Source of the DNA: an uncultured Alphaproteobacteria bacterium
GTDB taxonomy: Bacteria; Pseudomonadota; Alphaproteobacteria; Caulobacterales; Caulobacteraceae
Direction: 5' to 3'
Assembly (NCBI GenBank): GCA_903933475.1
Contig: CAIZKE010000179.1
Location: 1 to 5,884, forward strand
DNA length: 5,884 bases
The stretch's first letter is position 1. Every line of letters starts with the position of its first letter. Below the pieces are notes generated by a model. That model was not told the DNA's origin. It ran no database searches and worked only from the letters and a program-made list of their open reading frames with translations. Of this stretch, positions 5,801 to 5,884 are shown piece by piece. Made by a program: the position numbers and the translations under genes.

Positions 5801-5884
5801 GGGCCCGTTGACGCAGATGGGGAAGCGGCACAGCCTCTCGCCGTGTGGGCGGCTCCATGAGGGGGTCGACGCAACAGGGAGGGA
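5801..5884. other. Non-coding end of window, no gene recognised
   Basis: No coding frame with family resemblance and no RNA gene is seen on either strand. A minus-strand frame opening at 5858 runs into the lipoprotein gene in another frame and looks like a shadow. A weak 4-bp inverted repeat (GCCG 5840-5843 and CGGC 5850-5853) is present. TTGACG at 5808-5813 resembles a -35 box facing rightward, but no -10 partner follows at the right distance. Confidence 0.4.

Overview
The window is 5.9 kb of very GC-rich bacterial DNA with strong G/C preference at third codon positions, which produces many long antisense shadow ORFs. The protein families present suggest an alphaproteobacterium, most likely Caulobacterales (Caulobacter, Phenylobacterium or Brevundimonas): a TonB-type outer-membrane protein whose plug is of a kind common in Caulobacter and sphingomonads, a steroid/fatty-acid-type thiolase, and a PQQ-dehydrogenase-like lipoprotein. 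This placement is inference from family resemblance; no rRNA or other marker gene is present.

Layout: (1) Bases 1-243 (+) are the 3' part of a GAF-type free methionine-(R)-sulfoxide reductase. Its stop lies in a 12-bp tandem repeat that supplies three in-frame TGA codons, and the last repeat copy forms a stem-loop. (2) Bases 244-374 are a leader region with a possible promoter and a strong GC hairpin just before a good ribosome binding site. (3) Bases 375-2253 (+) are a tight two-gene unit, a 390-residue thiolase followed 7 bp later by a 232-residue short-chain dehydrogenase (SDR). (4) Bases 2329-4425 (+) encode a 698-residue TonB-dependent-receptor-like outer-membrane protein. (5) Bases 4436-5749 (-) encode a glucose/sorbosone-dehydrogenase-like lipoprotein, convergent with the receptor and separated from it by only 10 bp, with an inverted repeat across the junction. 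(6) Bases 5750-5884 are the upstream region of the lipoprotein gene, with no other gene seen.

How the genes might work together: the thiolase and SDR are probably co-transcribed and may act in CoA-thioester metabolism, but the SDR is unusual. It has alanine where classical SDRs have the catalytic serine, and several of its motifs match animal quinoid dihydropteridine reductase as I remember that sequence. The receptor and the lipoprotein both belong to the cell envelope and could serve uptake and periplasmic oxidation of a small molecule, but they are on opposite strands and nothing in the sequence names a substrate. I see no CRISPR array, mobile element, tRNA or rRNA, and no clear evidence of an entirely new multi-gene system. 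The QDPR-like SDR and the leader structures are the most worthwhile leads.
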